Source: Clostridiales bacterium (GTDB lineage Bacteria > Bacillota > Clostridia > Oscillospirales > Acutalibacteraceae). From it: a stretch of DNA of 64,000 nucleotides. This document shows positions 17,078 through 26,573 of this stretch, in pieces (position 1 is the first letter of the stretch; the number at the start of each line of letters is the position of its first letter). The translations under genes and the position numbers were made by a program. The notes beneath the pieces are model-generated. The model searched no databases. It saw only the letters and a list, made by a program, of their open reading frames with translations, and was not told the origin of the DNA. Where the stretch lies: assembly GCA_012839185.1 (NCBI GenBank), contig DUNU01000003.1, positions 170,884 through 234,883 of the forward strand. The letters are read 5' to 3'.

Positions 17078-18766
17078 TTATTCCAGTATTACTCTGTTAA
17101 AAAACCAATCTTTCTTTTCATCAGTATTTATGAGTGTAACCGGTTTCATTTGGTTGGGGTTGCCACCCTTATCAATACGCATCTGACGATAGCCTTCAAA
17201 TGTACCCTTTTGAAGTATCTTTGCAGCGGTTTGATCAATGGTGTTAAGCTTTCTCCATTTGGCATAAAAAGGATTAATTGACATGATATTTTCATCGAAG
17301 CGTTTCGCAAATTCATTAAGCATATCCGCATCAAACTCGGTGATTGGCTCTAAAAGCATCATATAACGAGGTTTCGGCGAATCATAGTCGGCATATTCGC
17401 ACCAAGCGGAAAGTTCAACTCCCATTTCCGAAGCGGTCTTTCTGACGGCTTCATCAATCATGGGTTGAGTTGTTTTCTCAACGCTGATATTTAGAACAAG
17501 ATTAGCACGATACATAAATTGAACTTTGGGAGAATTGTTATGAAAACCTGTTACTTTTACTACATCATAAATTTGATAACGATAAAGACCGGAGAAATTT
17601 GTCAATATGACTTCATAAAGTTCTCCTTCTTTTACCTCATGCAGCAACAATGGTCTTGTCCCATCGGGAGCATCTATCGGCAAGAACTCAAAAAAGGCAG
17701 AACGAGGCAACAAAACGGCATCGGGGGCATCCAATTCAACGGGAATAGCCATCAAACACTCGGATGCACCGTAACCCATATTATGAATCGGAACATCACC
17801 CGTATATTTTTTAAGTTTTTCAATGTAAACCGCCAAATTGCCGCCCATCATTCCGTACATCCAAGAGAGTTTCGGCCATATTCTTTTTGCAATAGGCGTA
17901 TCAAAACCTTTCCTAAATTCGACACGAAGTTCCTCTGCACGTTTCGGGTCGGGCTTAAGCCTTTTCAATAATTTCTTTCTAAGGTCGTCAGGCATTCTTA
18001 TACTTTCATTGATGGTACCCTTTTCAATGTCATCGCAGAGCATTTCCCAATTTTCTTCAATATAACGAAATTCCGCTAAAACACCGGTAATGATTATCGA
18101 GCCTAAATAACTTACATCCCGATTGGGTAGTGCAAATCTCAATACGGCGTAATGGAAATCTATCTTGGCAGGCTCCTGTGTAAACAGCAATTCATCCGGA
18201 GTAGTTGTAAAATATTTCGCAAAACGACGTAATTTTAACAACGGGTGAGCAGAAATCCCACAGCAAATTTCATTGTTGGGCATAGGTGTACGCACCAACG
18301 CAAATGATAGCATACCAAACATGGTCGGAAGTTTTTTGTCCAGTTTTTCATAGTGCAAAGCTGTGCAACCTAAAGGTCCGCAAAAGCCCATACACTGAAT
18401 ATCCCAAGCCGCTTTTTTTGATACCGGAAATATTTTTGGAGCTCCTGAACTACCGGATGTCGGAATATATCGTTTCGGTTTTTCCGCAAGAATAAGATTA
18501 GTTTCACCTTGAATCATCCTTTGGAGATAATCATGATAATCTGAATATTCGGAAAGCGGAACTTTGTCCTGATATTCTCTGACATTATTGATATTAGCAA
18601 AATCGTACTTCTTACCAATGACTGTATTTGCATTTTTTTTCATCAGCTTTCGTAATATGGCTGCCTGTGTTGCTTTAGCCTCGGTAGTATAATGGTTAAA
18701 ACCCTTATATACCAATTTGCCTGCGGCAATGCCTATTTTTGACAAAATATGAGTTAAAATATTCAT
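17078..18766 (-). CDS. GH3-family acyl-acid amido synthetase
   Basis: About 562 residues of the GH3 family, adenylating enzymes that couple carboxylic acids to amino acids or other amines (named after plant auxin-conjugating GH3). Seen: the ATP-binding TSGSSGAPKIFPVSK motif, GYGASECLMAIP, and EVILTNFSGLYRYQIYDVVK, the conserved Tyr-Arg-Tyr region of the family. The C-terminal small domain includes YAKWRKLNTI. The frame allows an ATG at 18778, but GGAGG lies inside it, so the ATG at 18766 is used. The gene follows the reductase fusion by about 33 bases. An amide product in this pathway is inference. Confidence 0.9.
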   Translation of the reverse strand: MNILTHILSKIGIAAGKLVYKGFNHYTTEAKATQAAILRKLMKKNANTVIGKKYDFANINNVREYQDKVPLSEYSDYHDYLQRMIQGETNLILAEKPKRYIPTSGSSGAPKIFPVSKKAAWDIQCMGFCGPLGCTALHYEKLDKKLPTMFGMLSFALVRTPMPNNEICCGISAHPLLKLRRFAKYFTTTPDELLFTQEPAKIDFHYAVLRFALPNRDVSYLGSIIITGVLAEFRYIEENWEMLCDDIEKGTINESIRMPDDLRKKLLKRLKPDPKRAEELRVEFRKGFDTPIAKRIWPKLSWMYGMMGGNLAVYIEKLKKYTGDVPIHNMGYGASECLMAIPVELDAPDAVLLPRSAFFEFLPIDAPDGTRPLLLHEVKEGELYEVILTNFSGLYRYQIYDVVKVTGFHNNSPKVQFMYRANLVLNISVEKTTQPMIDEAVRKTASEMGVELSAWCEYADYDSPKPRYMMLLEPITEFDADMLNEFAKRFDENIMSINPFYAKWRKLNTIDQTAAKILQKGTFEGYRQMRIDKGGNPNQMKPVTLINTDEKKDWFFNRVILE

Positions 18767-18780
18767 TGTGTCCTCCATTA

Positions 18781-18801
18781 AACAAAATAATTATTTGTTT
18801 T
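18781..18801 (-). repeat. AT-only inverted repeat between operon genes 1 and 2
   Basis: AAACAAAATAA and TTATTTGTTT form an imperfect AT-only hairpin directly after the reductase fusion stop codon. It is too weak for a confident terminator; it may trim or attenuate the message. Confidence 0.35.
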
Positions 18802-21800
18802 ATTTAAATATATCCATAATAATTTCACCGAGATGTGAATCAGAAAAAGGACGGGGATAACCTATGAGTTTTGCTTCATCCTGTGCTCTTAATACGATAT
18901 TTTTCAAATCGGCGAGATTGAAAGGAAGTGCATTTTTATCAATACCGCAATCGGCAATCAAACCGTCAACCGCATCAATAAATTTCGCCGCTTTCACATT
19001 TTCTGAGTCTCGGCTGTCAGAAATATCGCAATAGTCGGCAAGTTCCGCCAATTCTTTTTGAGCATACGGCAAATATGCTTTGAGAATTGCGGTAAATGCC
19101 GTTGCGATTGCATGTCCGTGAGGAATATGATAAATCTCACCGAAACGATGTGCTACCGCGTGAATATATCCCGTACAAATTCGCCTGAATGCAAGACCTG
19201 CGTTATAAGAGGCTTTCTGTAATGCGGTACGAGCCGAGATATTATTCGGATTATCACAAGCAATTCTTGCGTTTTCAAAGATTGCTTTTGCAGCAATAAG
19301 AGATTGTGCCCTGTCTTCGGGAAAATTATCAGCAAAGAGACTTATATAACTTTCAACGGCATGAGAAAGAGCATCTATCGCAGTTGCAGCAGTCATATTT
19401 TTTGATAAACCTACTGTAAGATGGGGATTAAGTGCCACTGCAGTCGGCAGGTATTTATCACAAATATATGTCTTTTTCTTATTTTCTTTTTCATCGGTGA
19501 TAAGCGAATAAACGGTTACTTCGCTCCCCGTTCCCGCTGTTGTCGGTATCGCAAAAAACGGGACTGCATTGTTTGCATAGGAATCAATCTTGCATATGTC
19601 ATCAAGTTTTTCGGTTCTGTTTGCCACCCACAATGCAATAACTTTTGCAGCATCTAATGCCGTACCGCCACCGATTGCAATAACAGAATCACAATTATTT
19701 GAGATATACAAATTCAACGCGTATTCGATATTTTGAAGTGTAGGCTCACCGACAAAACCATCAAACACTATAAAATCTTCAAATTTTGATACAAACTCCA
19801 AGATTTTCTCTATATTCCGAGAGCCTTTGAATGTTACAATCAATGGCTTTCTCAAGCCCTGTTTTTGAATATGAGCATACAATTCATCAAGGGTATTTTC
19901 ACCTTCAAACAGTAAGGGTTCATCAAGTTGAGCATCACGCATTACACCCAGTGTGAGTTTTTGGATGGGTGTCAGAGTTCCGCCGGTTGTTCGCATCGGT
20001 TTTTTCTCAAAATGCGGATAATCAAGGCATATTCCCTTCCCCTCACCTAATGAAAGATAACGGGAATCAATTTTGCTCCATTCAAAACCGGTCTTGGAAA
20101 GATACTCAACGGTAAAATCATTTCTCATCTCGACATTTGAACTCCTGCCGGAAATGATGAGATAAAACATATATACATGAACATCTTTATCGTCTGAATT
20201 TGCGACAATTTCCTCAACCATCTGAGCCGTTGATACTTCGCTGTACGGCATATTCAACAGACCAAACAACTCTCGAACAGGCAGGAAATTCGGGTTGTAC
20301 ATATGATAAATTTCGTTAGTTTTTCCCGTAAATGCAAGATTTACATAAGCCTTTGCACATTCATCAACAGCAGTAAAATCCATCGGGAATTTATCCGAAA
20401 GTTCGGTAATCCTGCCCATTTTTAATATAGCACGAATGCGGGATAAAAAGCCGTTATCCGCAAGATTTTTTTGGAATTTTCCGTCTGAAACTCGCCAAGT
20501 AAGATTACCTATACGATATATGTTTGCACGTAGCCCTTGCTCTTTTCGAGCATTCAAAACAACTTCTTCGGCACAATATTTTGAGTGAATATAAACATTC
20601 TCCCAATAATTCTGACCGATATTCAAAAGCGTTTCATCAAGATAAGTATCTTTATATTTTTGTGTAACCGTGCCTGCTCCGTGAACGCTTAATGTTGAGG
20701 TATGTTGCATTACGGCATTTGCACGCAATGCAAATTTAATTACATTTTCCGTTCCTTTAACGTTTGTTCGCTCCAAATCGGCATAGTCGCCTGCATGATG
20801 AACATTCGCGGCAACATGGAACACCACATCAACCTTTTCGACTAACTCATCATAAAGGTCTTTATTTAATCCCAAAGTAGCACTTTCAATATCACCGTTG
20901 ATAGGATGAACATTTGACAAATCAATATCATCAAAATAATACTCAATTTGACGTTTGAAATTCTCACCATCGCGAACTAAGACATATACCTTAACACCGC
21001 GGTCTGTAAGTTCACGCAAAATATGACTGCCCAAAAATCCCGTCCCGCCGGTTAGTAAAGCACAAGAAAAATCTTCGACATCTGACGAATTACTTGTTTC
21101 GGCAATTAAACTGTTAACCTTTTCATCTCGCTGTTCGGCTTTTTTCTTTGCAGTTTCAATCTCAGATGCGAGCATATTAAGATAAGGCTTGTCATAAATA
21201 AGTTGAGGGCTTACATTCAACGTTACCGCCAATTCGGTAGCAGTTAACGAATTTCCGCCGACAGCAAAAAAATTGTCGGTAATGCTGACATTATTCTTGT
21301 TAAGTATTTCGCATACGGCGTTATATACACGTTGTTCCGCTTTTGTTTCGGGTGCAACGATTTCTCTTTTTGCCTTTTTGGTGTTGGCAATACCGTCACG
21401 CTTTATCTTTTGAGATGAAGTTCGTTCAAATGGAATGTCGCGTATAGCATAAGTGGAAATCTTTTGGAAAGTTGCAAGTTTCTCATTGACCCGCATCAAC
21501 ACACCGACCATCTCTTTGTCAACATCGGTGATATTATTCTTAATAATATAATCTTGATTTAAGAAAACTTCGGCACAAATAGCTCCATCATCACCATAGC
21601 AAACTGTCTCGGCAACGATAGGTTCTGCTAAAACCAGCTCTTCAAGCATTTCTGCGGATACATTTTCACCGTTATCAAGCAAAATCAAATTCTTGCATCT
21701 GCCGGTTATATATAAAAATCCGTCATCATCAAAATGACCGAGATCTCCGGTATGAAGCCATCCGTCTTCGGTAAATGCAGCTTTTGTTGCCTCTTCATTC

Positions 21801-22930
21801 TTGTAATAGCCGAGCATAACATTAGCACCCTTTACAAGAATCTCACCATTTTCAAGTTTGATGTCCATACACGGAATAGGTTGTCCGACCGAGCCGTGAC
21901 GGAAACAACCGACAACATTGTTGGAGATGACCGGTGCACATTCGGTCATACCGTACCCGTTTAAAACATATATTCCGGTAGCATTAAATCTATCATTTGA
22001 AGCGGCATCAAGTGGTGCACCACCGGAAATAATATCAATAAGTTCCCCGCCTAAGAATGATAATACAGCCTCATTTTCGGGAATTTCGGGATGTTGTTCG
22101 GCATATTTGATTGCCGTAAGCATTATTTTCTTGACTATTTGAGGAACTGCAATAATTCCGTCGGGTTTATACATACGGATATCATCAAAGATATTCGCTA
22201 AATTATCGTTTATACAAATTGTTTTGCCTCGAACAATACTGCGGGTGAAATTTGCGGTAAAGCAGAAACAATGGTGAAGCGGAAGACAACAAAGAATACG
22301 TGTAGTCGGGCAAGGCTTTGTAACACTTGTTGCACTCATAACAAAATTCTTATGAGTGAGCATTACACCTTTCGGGAAACCGGTTGTACCACTCGTAAAA
22401 ACTATCGCACAAAGTTGATCTCCGTCAGGCTCAACAGTCAATCTCTTTCCTTTATAGGTTTCAAAAATACTGCCGATATTAACGACATCTTCACTTTCTG
22501 CGGAATTATCAATTGAAACAAACAGTTTTACATTCGGATTGCTTTCACGAACAAATTTTGCCAAATCCTTGTGCTTTTTATCAAACACAAGCACATCAGT
22601 ATCCGAAAACTCAATCAGTTTTGCATTCATTTCATCGGTTTCAGCCATTGCAAGAGGAACTGCTACACCACCAATATTTGCAGTACCAAAATATGCCGAA
22701 ATCCAGTTAAAACTTGTAGATCCGATGATTGCAACATGAGCGTTACTCATACCCTTATCTTTTAAGAATAATGAAAAGGCATCGCTGAAAGTTTGAAAAT
22801 CGATGTATGTTTTTCCTTCAACTCCGTTAGGTGTTTTATACAAAACAAAGTCACGCTCCCCAAAATTCTCGGCAGCGTAATCAAGCATATGTTTTAAGTT
22901 GCGAAGAGATGTAAGATCCTCCAATATCAA
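18800..22930 (-). CDS. A-T-R-ADH fusion: adenylation, carrier, thioester reductase, iron alcohol dehydrogenase
   Basis: 1376 residues with four complete modules. Adenylation, 1-520: TSGTTGFPKG (179-188), NGYGMTECAP (324-333), WLHTGDLGHFDDDG (391-404), A10 Lys510. Carrier, 530-600: GGNSL with phosphopantetheine Ser561. Thioester reductase, 620-960: Rossmann TGGTGFLG (627-634), Ser745 or Ser748, YIHSK (Tyr780, Lys784). Iron-type alcohol dehydrogenase, 990-1376: GGGTALD (1087-1093) and the four metal ligands Asp1186, His1190, His1257, His1271 at the family spacing. The first three modules match carboxylic acid reductases; the fourth would take the aldehyde to alcohol in the same protein. The start is TTG with GAGGAG about 11 bases upstream. 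It is first in its operon. The acid substrate is unknown. Confidence 0.9.
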   Translation of the reverse strand: MILEDLTSLRNLKHMLDYAAENFGERDFVLYKTPNGVEGKTYIDFQTFSDAFSLFLKDKGMSNAHVAIIGSTSFNWISAYFGTANIGGVAVPLAMAETDEMNAKLIEFSDTDVLVFDKKHKDLAKFVRESNPNVKLFVSIDNSAESEDVVNIGSIFETYKGKRLTVEPDGDQLCAIVFTSGTTGFPKGVMLTHKNFVMSATSVTKPCPTTRILCCLPLHHCFCFTANFTRSIVRGKTICINDNLANIFDDIRMYKPDGIIAVPQIVKKIMLTAIKYAEQHPEIPENEAVLSFLGGELIDIISGGAPLDAASNDRFNATGIYVLNGYGMTECAPVISNNVVGCFRHGSVGQPIPCMDIKLENGEILVKGANVMLGYYKNEEATKAAFTEDGWLHTGDLGHFDDDGFLYITGRCKNLILLDNGENVSAEMLEELVLAEPIVAETVCYGDDGAICAEVFLNQDYIIKNNITDVDKEMVGVLMRVNEKLATFQKISTYAIRDIPFERTSSQKIKRDGIANTKKAKREIVAPETKAEQRVYNAVCEILNKNNVSITDNFFAVGGNSLTATELAVTLNVSPQLIYDKPYLNMLASEIETAKKKAEQRDEKVNSLIAETSNSSDVEDFSCALLTGGTGFLGSHILRELTDRGVKVYVLVRDGENFKRQIEYYFDDIDLSNVHPINGDIESATLGLNKDLYDELVEKVDVVFHVAANVHHAGDYADLERTNVKGTENVIKFALRANAVMQHTSTLSVHGAGTVTQKYKDTYLDETLLNIGQNYWENVYIHSKYCAEEVVLNARKEQGLRANIYRIGNLTWRVSDGKFQKNLADNGFLSRIRAILKMGRITELSDKFPMDFTAVDECAKAYVNLAFTGKTNEIYHMYNPNFLPVRELFGLLNMPYSEVSTAQMVEEIVANSDDKDVHVYMFYLIISGRSSNVEMRNDFTVEYLSKTGFEWSKIDSRYLSLGEGKGICLDYPHFEKKPMRTTGGTLTPIQKLTLGVMRDAQLDEPLLFEGENTLDELYAHIQKQGLRKPLIVTFKGSRNIEKILEFVSKFEDFIVFDGFVGEPTLQNIEYALNLYISNNCDSVIAIGGGTALDAAKVIALWVANRTEKLDDICKIDSYANNAVPFFAIPTTAGTGSEVTVYSLITDEKENKKKTYICDKYLPTAVALNPHLTVGLSKNMTAATAIDALSHAVESYISLFADNFPEDRAQSLIAAKAIFENARIACDNPNNISARTALQKASYNAGLAFRRICTGYIHAVAHRFGEIYHIPHGHAIATAFTAILKAYLPYAQKELAELADYCDISDSRDSENVKAAKFIDAVDGLIADCGIDKNALPFNLADLKNIVLRAQDEAKLIGYPRPFSDSHLGEIIMDIFK

Positions 22931-22970
22931 ATTAAAATCATCTCCTCTTTGTTATAAAATTATTGCTATT

Positions 22971-22999
22971 ATTATATCACTCAACAATCCAAAAGTCAA
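22971..22999 (-). promoter_or_regulatory. Promoter of the A-T-R-ADH operon
   Basis: Minus strand TTGACT (22994-22999), 17 bases, TATAAT (22971-22976), about 45 bases upstream of the TTG start. Confidence 0.8.
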
Positions 23000-23007
23000 C
23001 ACTTTTG
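22990..23007. promoter_or_regulatory. Candidate operator overlapping the -35 box
   Basis: CAAAAGT-CAAC-ACTTTTG is a perfect inverted repeat with 7-base arms. It covers the -35 box of the leftward operon promoter, where a repressor would block RNA polymerase. Between it and the next promoter (23008-23164) only AT-rich sequence was seen. Confidence 0.5.
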
Positions 23008-23164
23008 ACAAATTTGCATTATTTTCAAACATTTATTAACAATTTGGACATTAATTTAATATTGTTGTAATGCTGTTCAAGGCTTATTCAAACTTCAACC
23101 TTAAACAACCTATTTTTTATAAAATATTTTGGAAATGTTGTTACATTATTCACAAACAGTTTGT

Positions 23165-23193
23165 TTGACAAAGTTAATATTGTATGATATAAT
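23165..23193 (+). promoter_or_regulatory. Consensus promoter of the dockerin protein
   Basis: TTGACA (23165-23170), 17 bases, TATAAT (23188-23193), 22 bases before the ATG, which follows GTGAGGG. Confidence 0.85.
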
Positions 23194-23214
23194 TTAGAAA
23201 AGTGAGGGATTATT

Positions 23215-24324
23215 ATGAAATTAAAAATTTTATCAGTTATACTATCCATGCTTATTCTATCGTCCTGCATCACGCTTATTTCATCTGCGACAGAATATAC
23301 GCTGGGAGACGTTACAGGTGACGGAAAAATAAAAACAACCGATGCCCGACTTATTCTCAGAGCATCGATGGGTTTGGAAATATTTGAAGGAGCCAGAGCC
23401 AAAGCAGCGGACCTGAACGGTGATGGCAAGATTAAACCCTTTGATGCCCGTATCGCACTTCGAATTGCCATGGGACTTGATGATCTAAATAATTACACTA
23501 CTGTACCGGAAACGATTGAAACCACACCCAATACAACAGAAGCCACAATAATATACGAAACAACCACAGAAATTACGACTGAAACAGTTACTGTTCCGAT
23601 AACTACAACTCAGGCTCCCACCACAGATGCTCCGACAGAAATCGAAACAGATGAACCAACAGAGGAGGAATCTGAGATTCCCACCGAAGCTCCTAAGGAT
23701 GGTCAACTTAATTTCTATCAGAAATATTACGTGGATTGTGTTGCTTATGACGAAACAGATGTTGGCACAGCCACCCCTCTCCGCTTTGCAACAGACGGGA
23801 AAAGTTATTATGCTCGTACGACAATAGATGATAAAGATACCGGCTTTATTATCAAAAAAGTTATCGGCGGTCGTGATTTGTATATGATAAACTATAATAC
23901 AAATCAATATCTTGTTATGGGCAATGCACTTCTTGGAATGCTGAAAGGCGTTGCCGGCGACGGTTTAGACCTCGATGCCATGATTGCGGACTCAATGGGA
24001 GAAATTCAAATGGCTGTTCCATACATAACTTCTTATGACGCAATGGCATTTGATGAATTTGAAACCATCGACGGTGTCCAATATGCAGTTTGCAATACGG
24101 TTTACAACGGACTCCCGATGAAAGTATATTTCAGAGAAGGCGAAACAAATGCAGCAATAACTAAAATATATACCAATGACGACAAATTGATTCAAACTAT
24201 CGTCTTCAATGAAATTAACAGCAAACCCGACGACTATTTCAAAGCCCCCAAGGGAATGAAAAAAATAACTTTTAGTCTTTTTAATATGGACGCCGCAATG
24301 AATTTTATGGAATCATTCGGATAA
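23215..24324 (+). CDS. Secreted protein with N-terminal dockerin-type repeats
   Basis: 369 residues. A signal peptide (1 to about 25; LSSC at 15-18 could be a lipobox, or cleavage may follow SSA) leads into two EF-hand-like dockerin repeats, GDVTGDGKIKTTDARLILRA (31-50) and ADLNGDGKIKPFDARIALRI (65-84). A Thr/Pro/Glu-rich linker (about 95-165) comes next, then a 200-residue globular domain of unknown function with no hydrolase motif recognised. Dockerins are normally attached to cellulosome enzymes and bind cohesins; no cohesin gene is in the window. The N-terminal position and unknown cargo suggest a surface or secreted accessory protein rather than a typical cellulosomal enzyme. Confidence 0.85.
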   Translation: MKLKILSVILSMLILSSCITLISSATEYTLGDVTGDGKIKTTDARLILRASMGLEIFEGARAKAADLNGDGKIKPFDARIALRIAMGLDDLNNYTTVPETIETTPNTTEATIIYETTTEITTETVTVPITTTQAPTTDAPTEIETDEPTEEESEIPTEAPKDGQLNFYQKYYVDCVAYDETDVGTATPLRFATDGKSYYARTTIDDKDTGFIIKKVIGGRDLYMINYNTNQYLVMGNALLGMLKGVAGDGLDLDAMIADSMGEIQMAVPYITSYDAMAFDEFETIDGVQYAVCNTVYNGLPMKVYFREGETNAAITKIYTNDDKLIQTIVFNEINSKPDDYFKAPKGMKKITFSLFNMDAAMNFMESFG

Positions 24325-24365
24325 TCAAAAAAATAGTTCACATGAGCTATAGTGAAAATGATTCT

Positions 24366-24409
24366 TATTTCGCAAGATTATATATGTTGTTCTTGCGAAA
24401 TATTTTTAT
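24366..24409 (+). terminator. Terminator of the dockerin protein gene
   Basis: TATTTCGCAAGA (24366-24377), 13-base loop, TCTTGCGAAATA (24391-24402), then TTTTTATATTT: a perfect 12-bp stem with a T run. Confidence 0.9.
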
Positions 24410-24461
24410 ATTTGGCGAATGCTAAAAACAAACTTTGTTTAATAAATATTGTTTTGCATGG

Positions 24462-24490
24462 TTGACTTTTTCTTGATTGGGATATATAAT
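24462..24490 (+). promoter_or_regulatory. Promoter of the restriction-modification genes
   Basis: TTGACT (24462-24467), 17 bases, TATAAT (24485-24490). The leader to the GTG at 24627 is about 130 bases, long for this window. It contains the inverted repeat TGCATT-A-AATGCA (24550-24562), a possible control element, but no riboswitch was recognised. Confidence 0.7.
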
Positions 24491-24626
24491 GTATATGCAA
24501 AAGCAATTAGTAATTTGTAGATTAATTGATTTTTTCACAAATAAACAGTTGCATTAAATGCATTTTAAGTAAAATCAAAAATCAAACGACATTGTATTCG
24601 TTCGATGAATTAGGGAGAAGTTAATC

Positions 24627-25472
24627 GTGTCAAACATCATAAATGCAATAATCAATTTAGTTGAAAACCCAAAATTTGAGCTAAGAAAATATTCTGAAAG
24701 TCATAATCGTGCAAATAACATGGGAGCGGCATTAGAGGAATATATCAAAGATATCTTTGCCGGAACCGTGAACGAAACTGATAATAATATTCGAAACAAA
24801 AAATTATCTGAAGTTTTTAGTTATTTAGGGAATCAAAACAATCCACCTGACTCGATGCTACGGAATGGAGATGCAATAGAAGTAAAGAAAATAGAATCTA
24901 ATGATTCCTCGCTTGCACTAAACAGCAGTTATCCCAAAGCTAAACTCTTTGTAGATAGTCCAATGATAAAGAATTCTTGTAGAATTTGCGAGGAATGGAC
25001 AGCTAAAGATATGATTTATGCTGTTGGAGTCGTTGATGACAACAATATTAAATCATTAGCATTTGTATATGGCGATGATTATTGTGCAGACAAATCTGTT
25101 TATGAACAAATTAAAACTGTTATTAAAACAGGAGTTGAAAACATAAAAGATGTTGAATTTGCAGAAACAAAAGAACTGGGAAGAGTAAACCGTGTTGACC
25201 CTCTCGGCATCACTTATTTGCGAGTAAGAGGAATGTGGGGTATAGAAAATCCGTTTAGCGTATTTGATTATGTGTACAAACGAGATTTCAACAAAAAATT
25301 TAATTTTATGGCTCTTATAAACAATGACAAATATTATTCATTTGATAATTACTCAAGTTTGGAAAATTTGTGTGAAAGTATTGATAGTTTACAAATTGCC
25401 ACTGTTAATATTAAAAATCCAGATAATCCTGCACAACTAAGATTGGCAAAATTGATTACATATACAATATAG
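24627..25472 (+). CDS. NgoPII-like type II restriction endonuclease
   Basis: 281 residues closely resembling the NgoPII restriction enzyme family as I remember it (prototype recognises GGCC). Visible: [20 protein letters not shown] near the N-terminus; [20 protein letters not shown], whose Asp and E-x-K form the PD-(D/E)xK centre; and [21 protein letters not shown] with GMWGIENPF toward the C-terminus. The start is GTG after GGGAGAAG. The methyltransferase gene begins 11 bases after the stop, giving a standard R-M order of R then M. That this enzyme cuts GGCC is inferred from the family. Confidence 0.9.
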   Translation: MSNIINAIINLVENPKFELRKYSESHNRANNMGAALEEYIKDIFAGTVNETDNNIRNKKLSEVFSYLGNQNNPPDSMLRNGDAIEVKKIESNDSSLALNSSYPKAKLFVDSPMIKNSCRICEEWTAKDMIYAVGVVDDNNIKSLAFVYGDDYCADKSVYEQIKTVIKTGVENIKDVEFAETKELGRVNRVDPLGITYLRVRGMWGIENPFSVFDYVYKRDFNKKFNFMALINNDKYYSFDNYSSLENLCESIDSLQIATVNIKNPDNPAQLRLAKLITYTI

Positions 25473-25483
25473 GAGAATGCGAG

Positions 25484-26458
25484 ATGAATATTGTTAGTTT
25501 GTTTTCAGGGGCGGGCGGTTTAGATTTAGGCTTTAAAAAAGCGGGCTTCAATATTGTTTGGGCAAATGAATATGATAAAACAATTTGGGCAACATACAAA
25601 AACAATCATGATACACCTCTTGATGTTAGAGATATAAGAGATATTACTTCAAAAGAAATTCCAGAGTGTGATGGAATAATAGGTGGTCCTCCTTGCCAAA
25701 GTTGGAGCGAAGCTGGAATGTTAAGAGGAATTAATGATAGTCGAGGCAAATTATTTTATGAATTTATCAGAATATTAAACGACAAACAACCTAAATTTTT
25801 TGTTGCTGAAAATGTATCTGGAATGCTTGCAGATTTACACAAAGAAGCTGTGCAAAACATTTTAAAATACTTTGAAAACGTGGGATATGATATATCAGTT
25901 AATTTAGTAAATGCTGCAGATTATGATGTCCCACAAGACAGAAAAAGAGTATTTTACATCGGGTTTAGAAAAGATTTAAAAGTAAACTATATATTTCCCA
26001 CAGAAAAAGGTAAAAAGATAAGTTTAAAAGAGGCTATATGGGATTTAAAGGATACAGCTATAAAAGCAAAAGAAAGAAATAAAACCAATGGTGATGCGTG
26101 TGCAATGCCAAACCATGAATACATGAATGGTGGTTTTTCAAGCATATATATGTCAAGAAATAGAGTTAGAAGTTGGGACGAACAATCTTTTACAATACAA
26201 GCCGGCGGGAGACATGCTCCTATTCATCCACAAGCCCCTAAAATGCTTTTTGTTGAAAAGAACAAGAGAATATTTGTGCCAGGGAAAGAAGGTTTATACA
26301 GGCGACTTTCAGTCCGAGAATGTGCAAGAATACAAACATTTCCAGATGAGTTCAAATTTTACTATGACGATATAGCTGATGGATACAAGATGGTTGGCAA
26401 TGCCGTTCCTGTTATGCTTGCATATCATGTTGCGGAAAGCATAAAAAATAGTATATGA
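25484..26458 (+). CDS. DNA (cytosine-5) methyltransferase of the R-M pair
   Basis: 324 residues of the C5-methyltransferase family, protecting host DNA from the endonuclease encoded just upstream. Ordered motifs: [33 protein letters not shown] with the catalytic Cys, [24 protein letters not shown], a variable target-recognition part (about 190-250), [17 protein letters not shown] and [12 protein letters not shown]. The length is normal for a monospecific enzyme. AGGAGAATGCGAG precedes the ATG. No control (C) protein or mobility gene is next to the pair. Confidence 0.95.
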   Translation: MNIVSLFSGAGGLDLGFKKAGFNIVWANEYDKTIWATYKNNHDTPLDVRDIRDITSKEIPECDGIIGGPPCQSWSEAGMLRGINDSRGKLFYEFIRILNDKQPKFFVAENVSGMLADLHKEAVQNILKYFENVGYDISVNLVNAADYDVPQDRKRVFYIGFRKDLKVNYIFPTEKGKKISLKEAIWDLKDTAIKAKERNKTNGDACAMPNHEYMNGGFSSIYMSRNRVRSWDEQSFTIQAGGRHAPIHPQAPKMLFVEKNKRIFVPGKEGLYRRLSVRECARIQTFPDEFKFYYDDIADGYKMVGNAVPVMLAYHVAESIKNSI

Positions 26459-26507
26459 AATAGATAATAATTTGTTTCATCAGTTGCATTACAACACACA
26501 AATTAAG

Positions 26508-26546
26508 CAAGCATACCAATATAAATATCGGTATGCTTGTATTTTA
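26508..26546. terminator. Terminator between R-M genes and the CARF/nuclease gene
   Basis: CAAGCATACC (26508-26517), 12-base loop, GGTATGCTTG (26530-26539), then TATTTTACT. Converging genes flank it, and it may act in both directions. Confidence 0.85.
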
Positions 26547-26573
26547 CTATACTTGCGAATATTGTTATTTTGT

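Noticed and set aside
23008..23164. Small gene or RNA in the gap before the dockerin gene
   Set aside because: No start with a ribosome site and no convincing stem were seen.
24325..26573. Mobile element borders around the R-M genes
   Set aside because: No transposase, integrase, tRNA or long flanking direct repeats were seen; the nearby hairpins are terminators.
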